From Oscillospiraceae bacterium (GTDB taxonomy: Bacteria > Bacillota > Clostridia > Oscillospirales > WRJC01): DNA of 64,000 bases. The translations under genes were made by a program, and so were the position numbers. This document shows positions 9,308-17,449 of this stretch, in pieces. How positions within the stretch are numbered: the first letter of the stretch is position 1; the number at the start of each line of letters is the position of its first letter. The notes beneath the pieces are model-generated. The model saw only the letters and a program-made list of their open reading frames with translations, had not been told where the DNA came from and made no database searches. The DNA lies in assembly GCA_009783265.1 (NCBI GenBank), contig WRHM01000005.1:62001-126000 (forward strand), read 5' to 3'.

Positions 9308-11218
9308 ATGAACAACTCAGAACAAAACGATTTAAATATAGTTATAGTCGGGCACGTTGATCACGGTAAAAGCACGGTGATCGGCAGGCTGCTTGCAGAT
9401 ACGGATTCGCTGCCGCTGGGTAAACTCGAACAAATCAAAGAGATGTGCAGGAGAAACTCAAAGCCGTTTGAGTACGCGTTTTTACTCGATGCGTTAAAAG
9501 ACGAACGCTCGCAGGGGATAACGATTGATACTGCCCGGTCTTTTTTTAAAACAGAGAAACGCAGATATATTATAATCGACGCGCCGGGGCATATAGAGTT
9601 TCTGAAAAATATGATTACGGGAGCTTCGAGAGCCGAAGCCGCTTTATTAGTAATTGACGCAAACGAGGGAATACAGGAAAATTCACGCCGGCACGGATAT
9701 ATGCTTTCTATGCTTGGTATATCGCAGATTGCCGTGCTTGTGAATAAAATGGATTTGATAAATTATAATAAAAAAATCTATAATAATATAGTAAATGAAT
9801 ATTCTCAATTTTTGCGTAAAATAAATATAAATCCCATGGCGTTTATTCCCGTAAGCGCAATGCGGGGAGATAATATCGCGTCTAAATCAAAAAATATGAC
9901 GTGGTTTGACGGAATGACTGTTTTAGAAACCCTTGATAATTTCAACGACGCAAAACAGCCTGACGATTTGCCGTTTAGAATGTCTGTGCAGGATGTGTAT
10001 AAATTCACGGCGGCAAACGATGACAGGAGAATTATTGCCGGAACTGTGGATTCCGGGATTTTACGCGTGAATGACGAGATTATATTTTATCCGTCCGGGA
10101 AAAAAACAACGGTAAAATCAATCGAAGAATTTAACGCCGCTCCGAAAAATTATATAAGTTCAGGCTATGCGTCGGGATTTACAGTAACTGAGCAGATATA
10201 TATAAAACGCGGGGAATTATGCGTAAAATCAGTTGAAACAGAAAAAATAAAGCCGTTTGTTTCAACGACTTTTAAAGCGAGCCTGTTCTGGCTCGGAAAA
10301 GAGCCTATGGATTTGAATAAAATATATTCTTTAAAAATAGGCTCGTCAAAAGTTGACGTAAAATTAAAAAAGATAATAAAAGTGATAAACGCGTCGTCGC
10401 TTGATGAAATACAAACCAATGGTAGGAATTTATTTGTAGGGCGCGACGCCCCCGGCGCGCCGCAAATCCCCGTCGGCGTTGCCGACACCCCATTTCAAAA
10501 GGGGGCAATAAACCGCCACGAAGTCGCGGAGTGCATACTTGAAACAGAACGCCCCATAGCGTTTGACACGGCTGATATTATGCCGCTCACAAGCCGTTTT
10601 GTTATAGTTGACAGATATGAAATATCGGGCGGCGGGATTATAACGGAAAATATCGGCGACGAATACTCTGAGATAAGAGAAAAAGTTTTATTGCGCAATT
10701 TTAAATGGGAGAGGGGAAATATAACCCCGGCAATGCGGGCGGAAAGATTCTGCCAGAAGGCGTGTATGCTGATAATCACTGGAAATCAGGACGCTGACAA
10801 AAAAATTATAGCGAAAACGCTTGAACAGGATTTATTTAACGAAGGCAGGATTGCTTATTATTTAGGCATCGGGAATGTATTATACGGCGTGGACTCTGAC
10901 ATAAAAAATATATATTCAAACGCCCAGCGTGAAAACAGGGAAGAGCATATAAGACGCTTATCCGAAGTCGCTAATATTTTACTTGAAACAGGCGCGATAT
11001 TAATCGTTACGGCGACAATGCTGACGCAGGACGACATGGATTTGATCAAAACAGTTTTAACAAGGGAATCCGAAGGAGACATAATAACATACTGGATAGG
11101 AAAAAATATTGATACAGATATAAAAGCCGATATTATAATCTCCGATTTTGAGGATTCTGACAGAGCCTCGCTCATGATAAAAAAAGATTTGCAGGACAGG
11201 AATATTATTTATAATTAA
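9308..11218 (+). CDS. cysN: Sulfate adenylyltransferase GTPase subunit with degenerate APS-kinase tail
   Basis: A 636-residue CysN/CysNC protein. The N-terminal translation-factor-type GTPase has [14 protein letters not shown] and NKMD; beta-barrel domains follow to about residue 475. The last 150 residues align with APS kinase (compare [20 protein letters not shown] with the [10 protein letters not shown] region of the CysC upstream). The P-loop there reads GNQDADKK (492-499) instead of GxSGxGKS, and LDGDNLR has become YLGIGNVL, so this domain is almost certainly inactive. The active kinase is supplied by the separate CysC-CysQ protein. Residues about 376-400 come from an inserted palindromic repeat (10436-10506), placed just before HEVAEC in the barrel region. 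Confidence 0.92.
   Translation: MNNSEQNDLNIVIVGHVDHGKSTVIGRLLADTDSLPLGKLEQIKEMCRRNSKPFEYAFLLDALKDERSQGITIDTARSFFKTEKRRYIIIDAPGHIEFLKNMITGASRAEAALLVIDANEGIQENSRRHGYMLSMLGISQIAVLVNKMDLINYNKKIYNNIVNEYSQFLRKININPMAFIPVSAMRGDNIASKSKNMTWFDGMTVLETLDNFNDAKQPDDLPFRMSVQDVYKFTAANDDRRIIAGTVDSGILRVNDEIIFYPSGKKTTVKSIEEFNAAPKNYISSGYASGFTVTEQIYIKRGELCVKSVETEKIKPFVSTTFKASLFWLGKEPMDLNKIYSLKIGSSKVDVKLKKIIKVINASSLDEIQTNGRNLFVGRDAPGAPQIPVGVADTPFQKGAINRHEVAECILETERPIAFDTADIMPLTSRFVIVDRYEISGGGIITENIGDEYSEIREKVLLRNFKWERGNITPAMRAERFCQKACMLIITGNQDADKKIIAKTLEQDLFNEGRIAYYLGIGNVLYGVDSDIKNIYSNAQRENREEHIRRLSEVANILLETGAILIVTATMLTQDDMDLIKTVLTRESEGDIITYWIGKNIDTDIKADIIISDFEDSDRASLMIKKDLQDRNIIYN
10436..10506. repeat. Compound family D plus C-like palindromes inside cysN (in frame)
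   Basis: GTAGGGCGCGACGCC with GGCGCGCCGC is followed at once by CCCCGTCGGCGTTGCCGACACCCC and a CATTTCAAAAGGGGGC tail. The piece adds about 24 residues ([15 protein letters not shown]) to CysN and leaves the frame open. Confidence 0.8.
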
Positions 11219-11224
11219 TTTGAA

Positions 11225-11369
11225 TTATAGTAATTCTACTTAAAAACCACCCCGCCCTGCGGGTACCCCTCCACGGAGGGGAATTGCGCGCAAATCCGGC
11301 GTTTTGTCTGATTCCCCTCCGTGGAGGGGTGGCAAGCGTCAGCTTGACGGGGTGGTTTTTAACTTGCTT
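11225..11369 (-). repeat. Family A palindromic element, copy 2 (145 bp)
   Basis: The same length as copy 1 (706-850) but in the opposite orientation: starts TTATAGTAATTCTA and ends GGTGGTTTTTAACTTGCTT. It lies directly after cysN and may act as its terminator, since the RNA would fold into a long hairpin. The rest of the 346-bp gap to padR holds an AT-rich stretch and the padR promoter. Confidence 0.9.
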
Positions 11370-11492
11370 AACAACTATAATATAAAAATACCTCTTTTTA
11401 TTAAACAAAACAAAATCAGCACCAAAATCTGGCCGGGCTATAATAAAAATTATAGCTGGTTAGATTTTTTTTAATTTTTTCTGAAAAAACAC

Positions 11493-11521
11493 TTGACAAA
11501 TCAACTACTATGTGTTACTAT
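11493..11521 (+). promoter_or_regulatory. Promoter of the padR gene with overlapping dyad
   Basis: TTGACA (11493-11498), a 17-bp spacer, then TACTAT (11516-11521). An imperfect dyad, TACTATATAGC (from 11516) with GCAATATAGAGTA (ending 11547), overlaps the -10 and start region. It could be the binding site of the PadR product for autoregulation; that part is inference. Confidence 0.75.
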
Positions 11522-11564
11522 ATAGCTGTACTTAGCAATATAGAGTAGAGGGGGCAGATTAATA

Positions 11565-11888
11565 TTGGAAAACCTGAGTGAAATGCTCAAAGGAATATTA
11601 GAGGGGATTGTTCTTGAGATAATCAGCAAAGGAGAAATTTACGGCTATGAAATAGTAAAATATCTTACAAGTATGAATTTCAACGATACGGCGGAGGGTA
11701 CGGTTTATGCTTTGCTTATGAGATTAGAAAAAAATAAGCTTGTGAATATCGTCAGAAAACCGTCAGAAATCGGCCCGCCGAGAAAATTTTATACGCTGAA
11801 TGAACGCGGAAAAGAAGAACTTGCGGCATTTTGGAAACGATGGGATTTTTTGAGCAGCCGTATAAATTATTTGCGATACGCAAAATAA
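11565..11888 (+). CDS. PadR family transcriptional regulator
   Basis: A 107-residue winged-helix protein with the PadR core: GIVLEIISKGEIYGYEIVKYL, EGTVYALLMRLEKNKLV, then PPRKFYTLNERGKEEL. The start is TTG, with GAGGGGG 9-11 bp upstream and an ATG only further in. PadR proteins are homodimeric repressors that usually control a neighbouring membrane or efflux gene. Here the partner 56 bp downstream is a small membrane protein, so both are probably one transcription unit. The effector is unknown. Confidence 0.92.
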   Translation: MENLSEMLKGILEGIVLEIISKGEIYGYEIVKYLTSMNFNDTAEGTVYALLMRLEKNKLVNIVRKPSEIGPPRKFYTLNERGKEELAAFWKRWDFLSSRINYLRYAK

Positions 11889-11944
11889 ATAACAGGTTTA
11901 ACGCATAATTATTAATATTAATTTAATTAACGGGGTTTTGTAAC

Positions 11945-12433
11945 ATGAGTTTAAGTAATGAAACAAAAAATAAAATAAATAAGTTCGCAGAGGAACAAAA
12001 ACAGAATTATTTAAAAGGCGACGAAGTCAGGGATGATATGATAATATACATGAGCGACTACATAAATGATTTGATTTCTCAGGGCATGTCTGAAAAAGAA
12101 GCGTTTGAAAAAGCGAAAATTGAAACAGCCGCTTTCAGCGAATCTAAAGACAACAACGATTTGAAAGCGAAAATCGAAGAATATTATAAAAATAAAAGCC
12201 CTGCGGCTTATGAATCCGAAGGCTTGATTTACGGGGGATTTACAACGGTTGGTTTAGTAACCGGAGGATTGATTGGATATGCCGCGGGCGGGGGAAGGAT
12301 TGAATTTTTAAACGGCGGCTGGATTGACATGCTTATCGGGATAGGCTGCGGCATAGTTTTGGGCGCAGGCATTGCGATGATTGCAAATGCTATTATTATA
12401 TCTATCAAAAGAGCGATGGATAAATTTAATTAA
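11945..12433 (+). CDS. PadR-linked small membrane protein with HAAS-like N-terminus
   Basis: A 162-residue protein. The N-terminal helical part (about 1-90) contains DYINDLISQGMSEKEAFEKA, the kind of motif found in the HAAS / permease-prefix domains that accompany PadR regulators. Two glycine-rich membrane spans follow, near residues 97-118 (TTVGLVTGGLIGYAAGGG) and 127-152. No transporter core is present, so I read it as a signalling or accessory membrane protein rather than a permease. The exact family is not certain. Confidence 0.7.
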   Translation: MSLSNETKNKINKFAEEQKQNYLKGDEVRDDMIIYMSDYINDLISQGMSEKEAFEKAKIETAAFSESKDNNDLKAKIEEYYKNKSPAAYESEGLIYGGFTTVGLVTGGLIGYAAGGGRIEFLNGGWIDMLIGIGCGIVLGAGIAMIANAIIISIKRAMDKFN

Positions 12434-12440
12434 AATTCAT

Positions 12441-12605
12441 AAAACCCCTCCGTCGTATTGATTGGCGTGAACTGCATGTGAACTACGTTCACATTCGTTA
12501 CACGTTCGTGACATCTCCCTTCACTCGTAGGGGAGGCTTGGAGCAAATAAATTCTTTGCCTCCCCTGAAAGGGGAGGGGGACCGCCGAAGGCGGTGGTGG
12601 GGTTT
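12441..12605 (+). repeat. Family B element, copy 2 (about 165 bp)
   Basis: Begins AAAACCCCTCCGTCG and ends GGCGGTGGTGGGGTTT. Its first 70 bases are the same as in the copy at 868-1026, after which the middle differs. It fills the gap before plsY, ending about 35 bp before the start codon. Confidence 0.88.
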
Positions 12606-12639
12606 CGTTCTATTAATTTAACCAAGAGGAGAAAAAATC

Positions 12640-13230
12640 ATGTTAATACTAAAAATTTTATTGATTTTTATAATAGGCTATTTACTCGGCAGCTTGAATT
12701 TTGGCGTGATTATATCAAAAGTATTTTATCATGACGATATAAGAAAATACGGCAGCAAAGGTTCAGGCGCGACAAACATGCTGCGAATTTACGGCAAAAT
12801 TCCGGCGATAATAACTTTTTTCGGCGACGGATTAAAAGCGGCGGCGGCTGTTTTAATTGGCGTATTTTTAATCGGACATAACGGGGCTTATATTGGTGGA
12901 ATGGCGAGTGTAATCGGACATGCTTTCCCGGTTTATTATAAATTCAAGGGCGGCAAAAGCGTTGCGGCATTATTTTTTATGGTTTTATGCACATCGCCGC
13001 TTGTGGGACTGATATGCTTTGCGGTTTTTCTAATTATTGTCGCGGGAACTAAATATATATCGCTTGGTTCTGTTATTGCAGTCTTGATTTACCCGTTGAT
13101 TTTATATAAAATGACGGGGCTTGGATTACATAATTTTATCGCAATATTTATCGCGCTGTTGATTGTGTGTCTTCACAGGGAGAATATAACGCGGCTGTTT
13201 AATGGCAACGAAAACAAACTTGTGTATTAA
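12640..13230 (+). CDS. plsY: Acyl-phosphate:glycerol-3-phosphate acyltransferase
   Basis: A 196-residue integral membrane enzyme with about six membrane spans. It moves an acyl group from acyl-phosphate to glycerol-3-phosphate, the first step of phospholipid synthesis in Firmicutes. Conserved loops are present: YGSKGSGATNMLR (motif 1) and GHAFPVYYKFKGGKSVA (motif 2). The start has AGAGGAG 8 bp upstream. The genes around it are unrelated regulators. Its length is normal. Confidence 0.95.
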   Translation: MLILKILLIFIIGYLLGSLNFGVIISKVFYHDDIRKYGSKGSGATNMLRIYGKIPAIITFFGDGLKAAAAVLIGVFLIGHNGAYIGGMASVIGHAFPVYYKFKGGKSVAALFFMVLCTSPLVGLICFAVFLIIVAGTKYISLGSVIAVLIYPLILYKMTGLGLHNFIAIFIALLIVCLHRENITRLFNGNENKLVY

Positions 13231-13313
13231 ATTTAACTTATCCGAAATTAGCAAGAGATGTAAAGAAAAATATAATTCGTTGACTTATAATTATAGCCGA
13301 GAGGAGGGATTGC

Positions 13314-14216
13314 ATGGATTGGCTCAAAGGTATGAACAATGTTATCGAATATATCGAGGAAAATCTGACGCAGCCGATAAAATATGAAGCGTTGTCAAAA
13401 ATCGTAAGCTGTTCTGTCTATGAGTTTTCGCGTATATTTTCGTTCATGGCAGGAATGTCTGTTTCAGAGTATATCCGCCGGAGAAGATTATCGCAAGCCG
13501 TTTTCGACATTCAGAACAGCAGGGAAAAAATCATAGAAATTGCTTTGAAATACTGTTATGAATCGCCGACCGCGTTTACGAGAGCGTTCAAAGATTTGCA
13601 CGGCGTAACGCCAATATCCGCGAAAAAAACAAGCGTGCTTTTGAAGACTTATCCGGCAATCAACTTCGTACTCACTATAAAAGGAGTGAAGGAAATGAAT
13701 TTTAGAATCGAAAAAAAAGAAAGTTTTCAAATCATGGGCTTGTCGGGGTATATTACAGACGAAGAAATGGCGTCAGAATATATTCTGCCCGCGTTAGTTA
13801 ACGAATTTTACAAAATCGAATCGTATTTTTCAAAAGATTACGGTTCGCCTTTCTGGAACAGCCAGACGCCTAACTATTACACCGCCCCTTTTTGGCAAGT
13901 TGTGGCGATTGATTTTCAATCAGTTGACGGTAAAACAAAAACGATAATAGGCGCGGAGTATAAAGGAAAGAAACCCGGCGGTATAGAAATTGCTATTAAA
14001 ACTGTGCCAGTCGCGACATGGGCGGTGTTTTCCATTCATTCGTCGGTAGGGAAACATCAGCATGACGAAGCGTATACAAGAATACTGACCGAATGGTTTC
14101 CCGCAAGCCAGTATAAACGCAACGAATCAGTGCCGAATCTTGACGTATACCCCGGTGGCGATGCAAGCTCAAAAGATTATATCTGGGAAATATGGATACC
14201 CGTCATAAGCAAATAA
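13314..14216 (+). CDS. AraC family regulator with GyrI-like effector domain
   Basis: A 300-residue one-component regulator. Residues 1-105 form the two helix-turn-helix units of the AraC/XylS family (YEALSKIVSCSVYEFSRIF; SPTAFTRAFKDLHGVTP). From about residue 120 to the end it matches the GyrI-like / AraC effector-binding fold (FRIEKKESFQIMGLSGYI, with VPVATWAVFSIHSSVG near the end). This type of protein binds small hydrophobic or cationic compounds and often controls drug efflux. RBS is GAGGAGG, 6 bp from ATG. No obvious target operon is adjacent. Confidence 0.92.
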   Translation: MDWLKGMNNVIEYIEENLTQPIKYEALSKIVSCSVYEFSRIFSFMAGMSVSEYIRRRRLSQAVFDIQNSREKIIEIALKYCYESPTAFTRAFKDLHGVTPISAKKTSVLLKTYPAINFVLTIKGVKEMNFRIEKKESFQIMGLSGYITDEEMASEYILPALVNEFYKIESYFSKDYGSPFWNSQTPNYYTAPFWQVVAIDFQSVDGKTKTIIGAEYKGKKPGGIEIAIKTVPVATWAVFSIHSSVGKHQHDEAYTRILTEWFPASQYKRNESVPNLDVYPGGDASSKDYIWEIWIPVISK

Positions 14217-14217
14217 T

Positions 14218-14350
14218 AAAAAACCACACTGCCGGCTTTGTCGGCATCCATCCAAAGAGGGGAATAAAAAAAGCACTCGAAAGTTATATAAAATTCCCCT
14301 CCGTGGAGGGGTGGCAATGCGCAGCATTGACGGGGTGGTCTGTTATCAAC
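14218..14350. repeat. Diverged family A element
   Basis: AAAACCACACTGCCGG on the left and ATTCCCCTCCGTGGAGGGGTGGCAATGCGCAGCATTGACGGGGTGGT on the right (read in parts), with an unrelated middle. It fills the whole gap between two convergent genes and may serve as a hairpin terminator for both. Confidence 0.75.
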
Positions 14351-14357
14351 TTGTGTA

Positions 14358-15212
14358 TTAAATATATTCTCGCTCAATAATCTGAATCAAATCCGCGACC
14401 GCGCCGTCGCTGCAACTGGCGGTGCGGATTTTCGCGGCTTGTTTCACATATTCAAGCGCGTTTTCCGGAGCCGCGCCGTAATCGGCAAGTTTTATCATAG
14501 TTAAATCATTGTCGTAATCGCCAATCGCAAAAAGTTTATATCCCTGATTGTTTTTATTAGCCAGATATTCTTTTAATCTTAGAGCCGCCGCGCCTTTTGA
14601 CGCATTTATATTGACGGTTTCAAGTCCGCGGGCGTAAGTTTTCGTAAAACAAAACTCGCAGTTATTGGCTCTATTAAAATCTTCGGCAAGTTTACGCACG
14701 CAGTCAAGTATTTCGGGCTCGTGTATCATCACGCATTTATAAACGTTCTCTCCGGAATTAATTAATTTGTCAACCGGCATTTCACGCAGAAACACGTTAT
14801 CCATAGACCATATATCCAAATCGTTTTTTAATATATCGTTTAAAATGGGGACGACCATTCCGGCATCGACGCTGAATCTCACGCCTATTTCCGGATATTT
14901 TTCACATATTATCTCTAATAATTCAGAAAATAAACGCATATTCAAAGTGATTTTGAAAATATACTCTAAATTATTCATGTCGCATAATATAGCCCCGTTT
15001 GCAAGTATAGCCGGCGCGTTGATTATGCTTGCGGCGTTTGGCTCGATTGACAAAAGAGTATGGCAATCCCTGCCTGTGGCAAACGTAAATATCCCGCCAT
15101 GATTCTTAAATCTTTCGATTTGATTGATATTTTTATCGTAACTCTCTTTGACCGGGCTGTAGAAAGTCCCGTCGAAATCCGAAACTATTAAAATACCTGT
15201 GAATTTCCCCAT
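14358..15212 (-). CDS. HAD-superfamily hydrolase, Cof type (IIB)
   Basis: A 284-residue phosphatase of the haloacid dehalogenase superfamily. Motif I is VSDFDGTFYS, the Thr motif lies in FTFATGRD, and the C-terminal Mg-binding motif is AIGDYDNDLTMI. The cap position fits subclass IIB (Cof/YidA-like), whose members dephosphorylate sugar phosphates, nucleotides or cofactors. The substrate cannot be told from sequence. It is the last gene of the long minus-strand run, 33 bp after the uridine-kinase-like gene. Confidence 0.9.
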   Translation of the reverse strand: MGKFTGILIVSDFDGTFYSPVKESYDKNINQIERFKNHGGIFTFATGRDCHTLLSIEPNAASIINAPAILANGAILCDMNNLEYIFKITLNMRLFSELLEIICEKYPEIGVRFSVDAGMVVPILNDILKNDLDIWSMDNVFLREMPVDKLINSGENVYKCVMIHEPEILDCVRKLAEDFNRANNCEFCFTKTYARGLETVNINASKGAAALRLKEYLANKNNQGYKLFAIGDYDNDLTMIKLADYGAAPENALEYVKQAAKIRTASCSDGAVADLIQIIEREYI

Positions 15213-15245
15213 GATTATAAATCCTTATGTTCTTTTTATTTCATC

Positions 15246-15809
15246 TCATTTTATTTTGTTTTTAATAAATTCGCATATAATTTTCAATGCCGTTTCAGAC
15301 GGGGCTGAGCCGTTTAATATAAAATCCGCTTTCCATTTTGATGTTTCAACGTATTCGTCGTGCCTGTATCTGACCATATCCAAATAAACATCGGCAATCT
15401 CGTCAAACGTAAGACCCCATTCCATATTTCTTTTGAGCCTTCTTACAATCCGTTCGTCTGCACGGCATTCCACGAACAGTTTCAAATCCATCATATCGCA
15501 TATATTATAGTCAAAGAGAGTAAGCAAACCTTCGGCAATAATAACGTCATAAATGTTTTTATTTATTTCGGCAATCAAATCTTTTTTTAATTGCAGTAAA
15601 TCAAAACTGTCTGGGTGATTGTCATCAATATATATTTTTTTTGTTATCGGGGCTTTTGAATGCGGACGGGATTTGTCAGACTTAAAATAACTGTCCATGT
15701 GTATAATTTTGACTTTAAGCGTGTCAAGATTTTTTTCAAGCAAATCTGTAAACGTAGATTTTCCGCTCGCGCTGCCGCCGGCAATGCCTATTAAATATGC
15801 TTTTTTCAT
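15246..15809 (-). CDS. Uridine kinase-like P-loop kinase
   Basis: A 187-residue P-loop kinase of the uridine kinase/phosphoribulokinase family: GIAGGSASGKST (Walker A), MDSYF, and the acceptor-side DVIIAEGLLTL segment with the LFVECRADERIVRRLKR lid region. It probably phosphorylates uridine/cytidine for salvage, but other nucleoside-like substrates are possible. It is slightly shorter than typical Udk (about 210). It follows rluD by 46 bp in the same direction. Confidence 0.82.
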   Translation of the reverse strand: MKKAYLIGIAGGSASGKSTFTDLLEKNLDTLKVKIIHMDSYFKSDKSRPHSKAPITKKIYIDDNHPDSFDLLQLKKDLIAEINKNIYDVIIAEGLLTLFDYNICDMMDLKLFVECRADERIVRRLKRNMEWGLTFDEIADVYLDMVRYRHDEYVETSKWKADFILNGSAPSETALKIICEFIKNKIK

Positions 15810-15855
15810 AATTATTTTACTCTTTCTGTATTCATTCTATCATTAACATGATTAA

Positions 15856-16800
15856 TTAATTCTGGATTAACGCCAACGCTTTCTCAAAATATTCAGGCAA
15901 ATCAGACTCTATAAAAATGTTTTCTCCCGTAACCGGATGAACAAATTCTATTGATTTCGAATGCAGGCACTGGCCGTTTAAAAACGCGAAATTTTTATTT
16001 ATATTTTTGTTGCCGTAAACTTCATCGCCGATTACAGGGTGTCCCAAATGCGACATGTGCACTCTTATCTGATGCGTTCTCCCTGTTTCAAGTTTAAGCT
16101 TTATATGCGTATAATTATTATTTTTATAATTATATCTGCCGATAACTTCGTAGTGCGTGACAGCTTCTCTTATTTTATTTTCGGGCGAGGCAGATTTATA
16201 AACCGCGACTTTCCTGAAATCTTTTTTGCTTCTCCCCAGAGGCAGATTTATAGTTCCTGCGTCGTCTTTGATATTGCCGAAAATTATGGCGTTATATATA
16301 CGCGTGAAATTATGCGATTTTATCTGCGCGGCAAGACTTAAGTGCGCTTTGTCGCTTTTCGCCGCAATCATAACTCCCGACGTGTCTTTGTCTAATCTGT
16401 GCACGATTCCCGGCCTGATTTCCCCGTTTATCCCTGAAAGCGAGCCTTTGCAGTGATATAACAGAGCGTTTACGAGCGTATCTTCGTAATTATTCTGCGA
16501 CGGGTGAACGGTCATGCCCTGACGCTTGTTTATCACGATTAAATATTCGTCTTCATATAAAACTTCTAAATTCAAGTCCTGCGCGGCAATATCTATTTCT
16601 TTTGGGCCGTCAATAAAAATTTCTATAACATCGCCGTTTTTTATTTTATAATTTTTCTCTTTTTTTATGCCGTTTACAGTAATTCCGCCGTTTTCAATTA
16701 TTTTCTGAACGGCGGAACGGGTTAAATCAAATTTTTCGGAAAGATATAAATCTATGCGTTTATCAATATCTTCTTGATTTGCGACAATATTGCGTATCAT
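15856..16800 (-). CDS. rluD: RluA/RluD-family 23S rRNA pseudouridine synthase
   Basis: A 314-residue enzyme with an N-terminal S4 RNA-binding domain (residues 12-60, LTRSAVQKIIENGGITVNG) and the RluA-family catalytic domain. The catalytic Asp sits in HRLDKDTSGVMI, and the substrate-pocket segment RTHQIRVHMSHLGHPVIGD is intact. It isomerises uridines in large-subunit rRNA. Its place directly after lspA (5-bp gap, same strand) is the standard Firmicutes order lspA-rluD. Regional assignment to RluD rather than another RluA-type member rests on this order. Confidence 0.9.
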   Translation of the reverse strand: MIRNIVANQEDIDKRIDLYLSEKFDLTRSAVQKIIENGGITVNGIKKEKNYKIKNGDVIEIFIDGPKEIDIAAQDLNLEVLYEDEYLIVINKRQGMTVHPSQNNYEDTLVNALLYHCKGSLSGINGEIRPGIVHRLDKDTSGVMIAAKSDKAHLSLAAQIKSHNFTRIYNAIIFGNIKDDAGTINLPLGRSKKDFRKVAVYKSASPENKIREAVTHYEVIGRYNYKNNNYTHIKLKLETGRTHQIRVHMSHLGHPVIGDEVYGNKNINKNFAFLNGQCLHSKSIEFVHPVTGENIFIESDLPEYFEKALALIQN

Positions 16801-16805
16801 AAATT

Positions 16806-17372
16806 TTATTCTTTGCCCCCTTCCGTGAAGGGGGTGCCGTCCTCAGGCGGCGGGGGTTGTAAATCACTATTTTCAATCGTATCTTTTAATTTATATTTCC
16901 CCGCAAACATGCAAATACAAAATAAAACCGAGCCTATGCAAATAAAAGAATCCGCTATATTAAAAGTGGCAAAATCAATAAACGCAAATTCAAGAAAATC
17001 CACTACGACTTTTGACCCTGTTTTAACTACGCTTTCGTTTGTGAATCTGTCAATCATATTCCCGACGCCGCCGCCGAACATAAAAGCAAGCGCGATATTA
17101 ATCCACAGATTATATTTTTTCAGGTTTTTTTTCCCAAGATAAAAAATCGCAACGCCCATTAAAATAAGCGCAATGCTTGATAAACTCATAAAAACCCATC
17201 TGTGATTTTTTAACATACCCAGAGACGCGCCTTCGTTTTCTATGTAGTGAATATCTATAATATGTTTTATAAAATTAAAAGACTGGTATAAATCCATATT
17301 TGTTTTTACGATATATTTGGAAATCTGGTCTAAAATTATGACCAACGCAGCTATTATAAACGGTATAATCAA
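16806..17372 (-). CDS. lspA: Lipoprotein signal peptidase (signal peptidase II)
   Basis: A 188-residue membrane aspartic protease that cleaves prolipoprotein signal peptides; this region alone encodes at least six lipoproteins. Four membrane spans are visible, with the conserved pieces ENEGASLGML, GGGVGNMIDRF (first catalytic Asp) and FNIADSFICIG (second catalytic Asp). The last 18 or so residues (QPPPPEDGTPFTEGG) are encoded by half of a family C palindromic element that has replaced the natural C-terminus. Being cytoplasmic and after the last span, the tail is probably harmless. Confidence 0.93.
   Translation of the reverse strand: MIIPFIIAALVIILDQISKYIVKTNMDLYQSFNFIKHIIDIHYIENEGASLGMLKNHRWVFMSLSSIALILMGVAIFYLGKKNLKKYNLWINIALAFMFGGGVGNMIDRFTNESVVKTGSKVVVDFLEFAFIDFATFNIADSFICIGSVLFCICMFAGKYKLKDTIENSDLQPPPPEDGTPFTEGGKE
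16814..16860. repeat. Family C half-element forming the 3' end of lspA
   Basis: GCCCCCTTCCGTGAAGGGGGTG, then CCGTCCTCAGGCGGCGGGGGTTGT: almost the same as the right half of the element in the GH2 gene (4444-4490). It encodes the C-terminal tail of LspA and ends just before the stop codon. Confidence 0.85.
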
Positions 17373-17403
17373 TTTTTTATCTCCACCAATTCAATATATT
17401 TGT

Positions 17404-17433
17404 GTAGTGGCGACCGGGGACGGCCGCCCCTAC
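17404..17433. repeat. Family D palindrome between ileS and lspA
   Basis: GTAGTGGCGACCGGGG with CGGCCGCCCCTAC, in the 77-bp gap between ileS and lspA, where it would form a hairpin in the transcript. Confidence 0.7.
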
Positions 17434-17449
17434 ATTTTTTTTAGTTATC

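Noticed and set aside
13202-13387. 61-codon frame overlapping the end of plsY and the start of the AraC gene
   Set aside because: It overlaps both real genes in another frame and has no RBS of its own.
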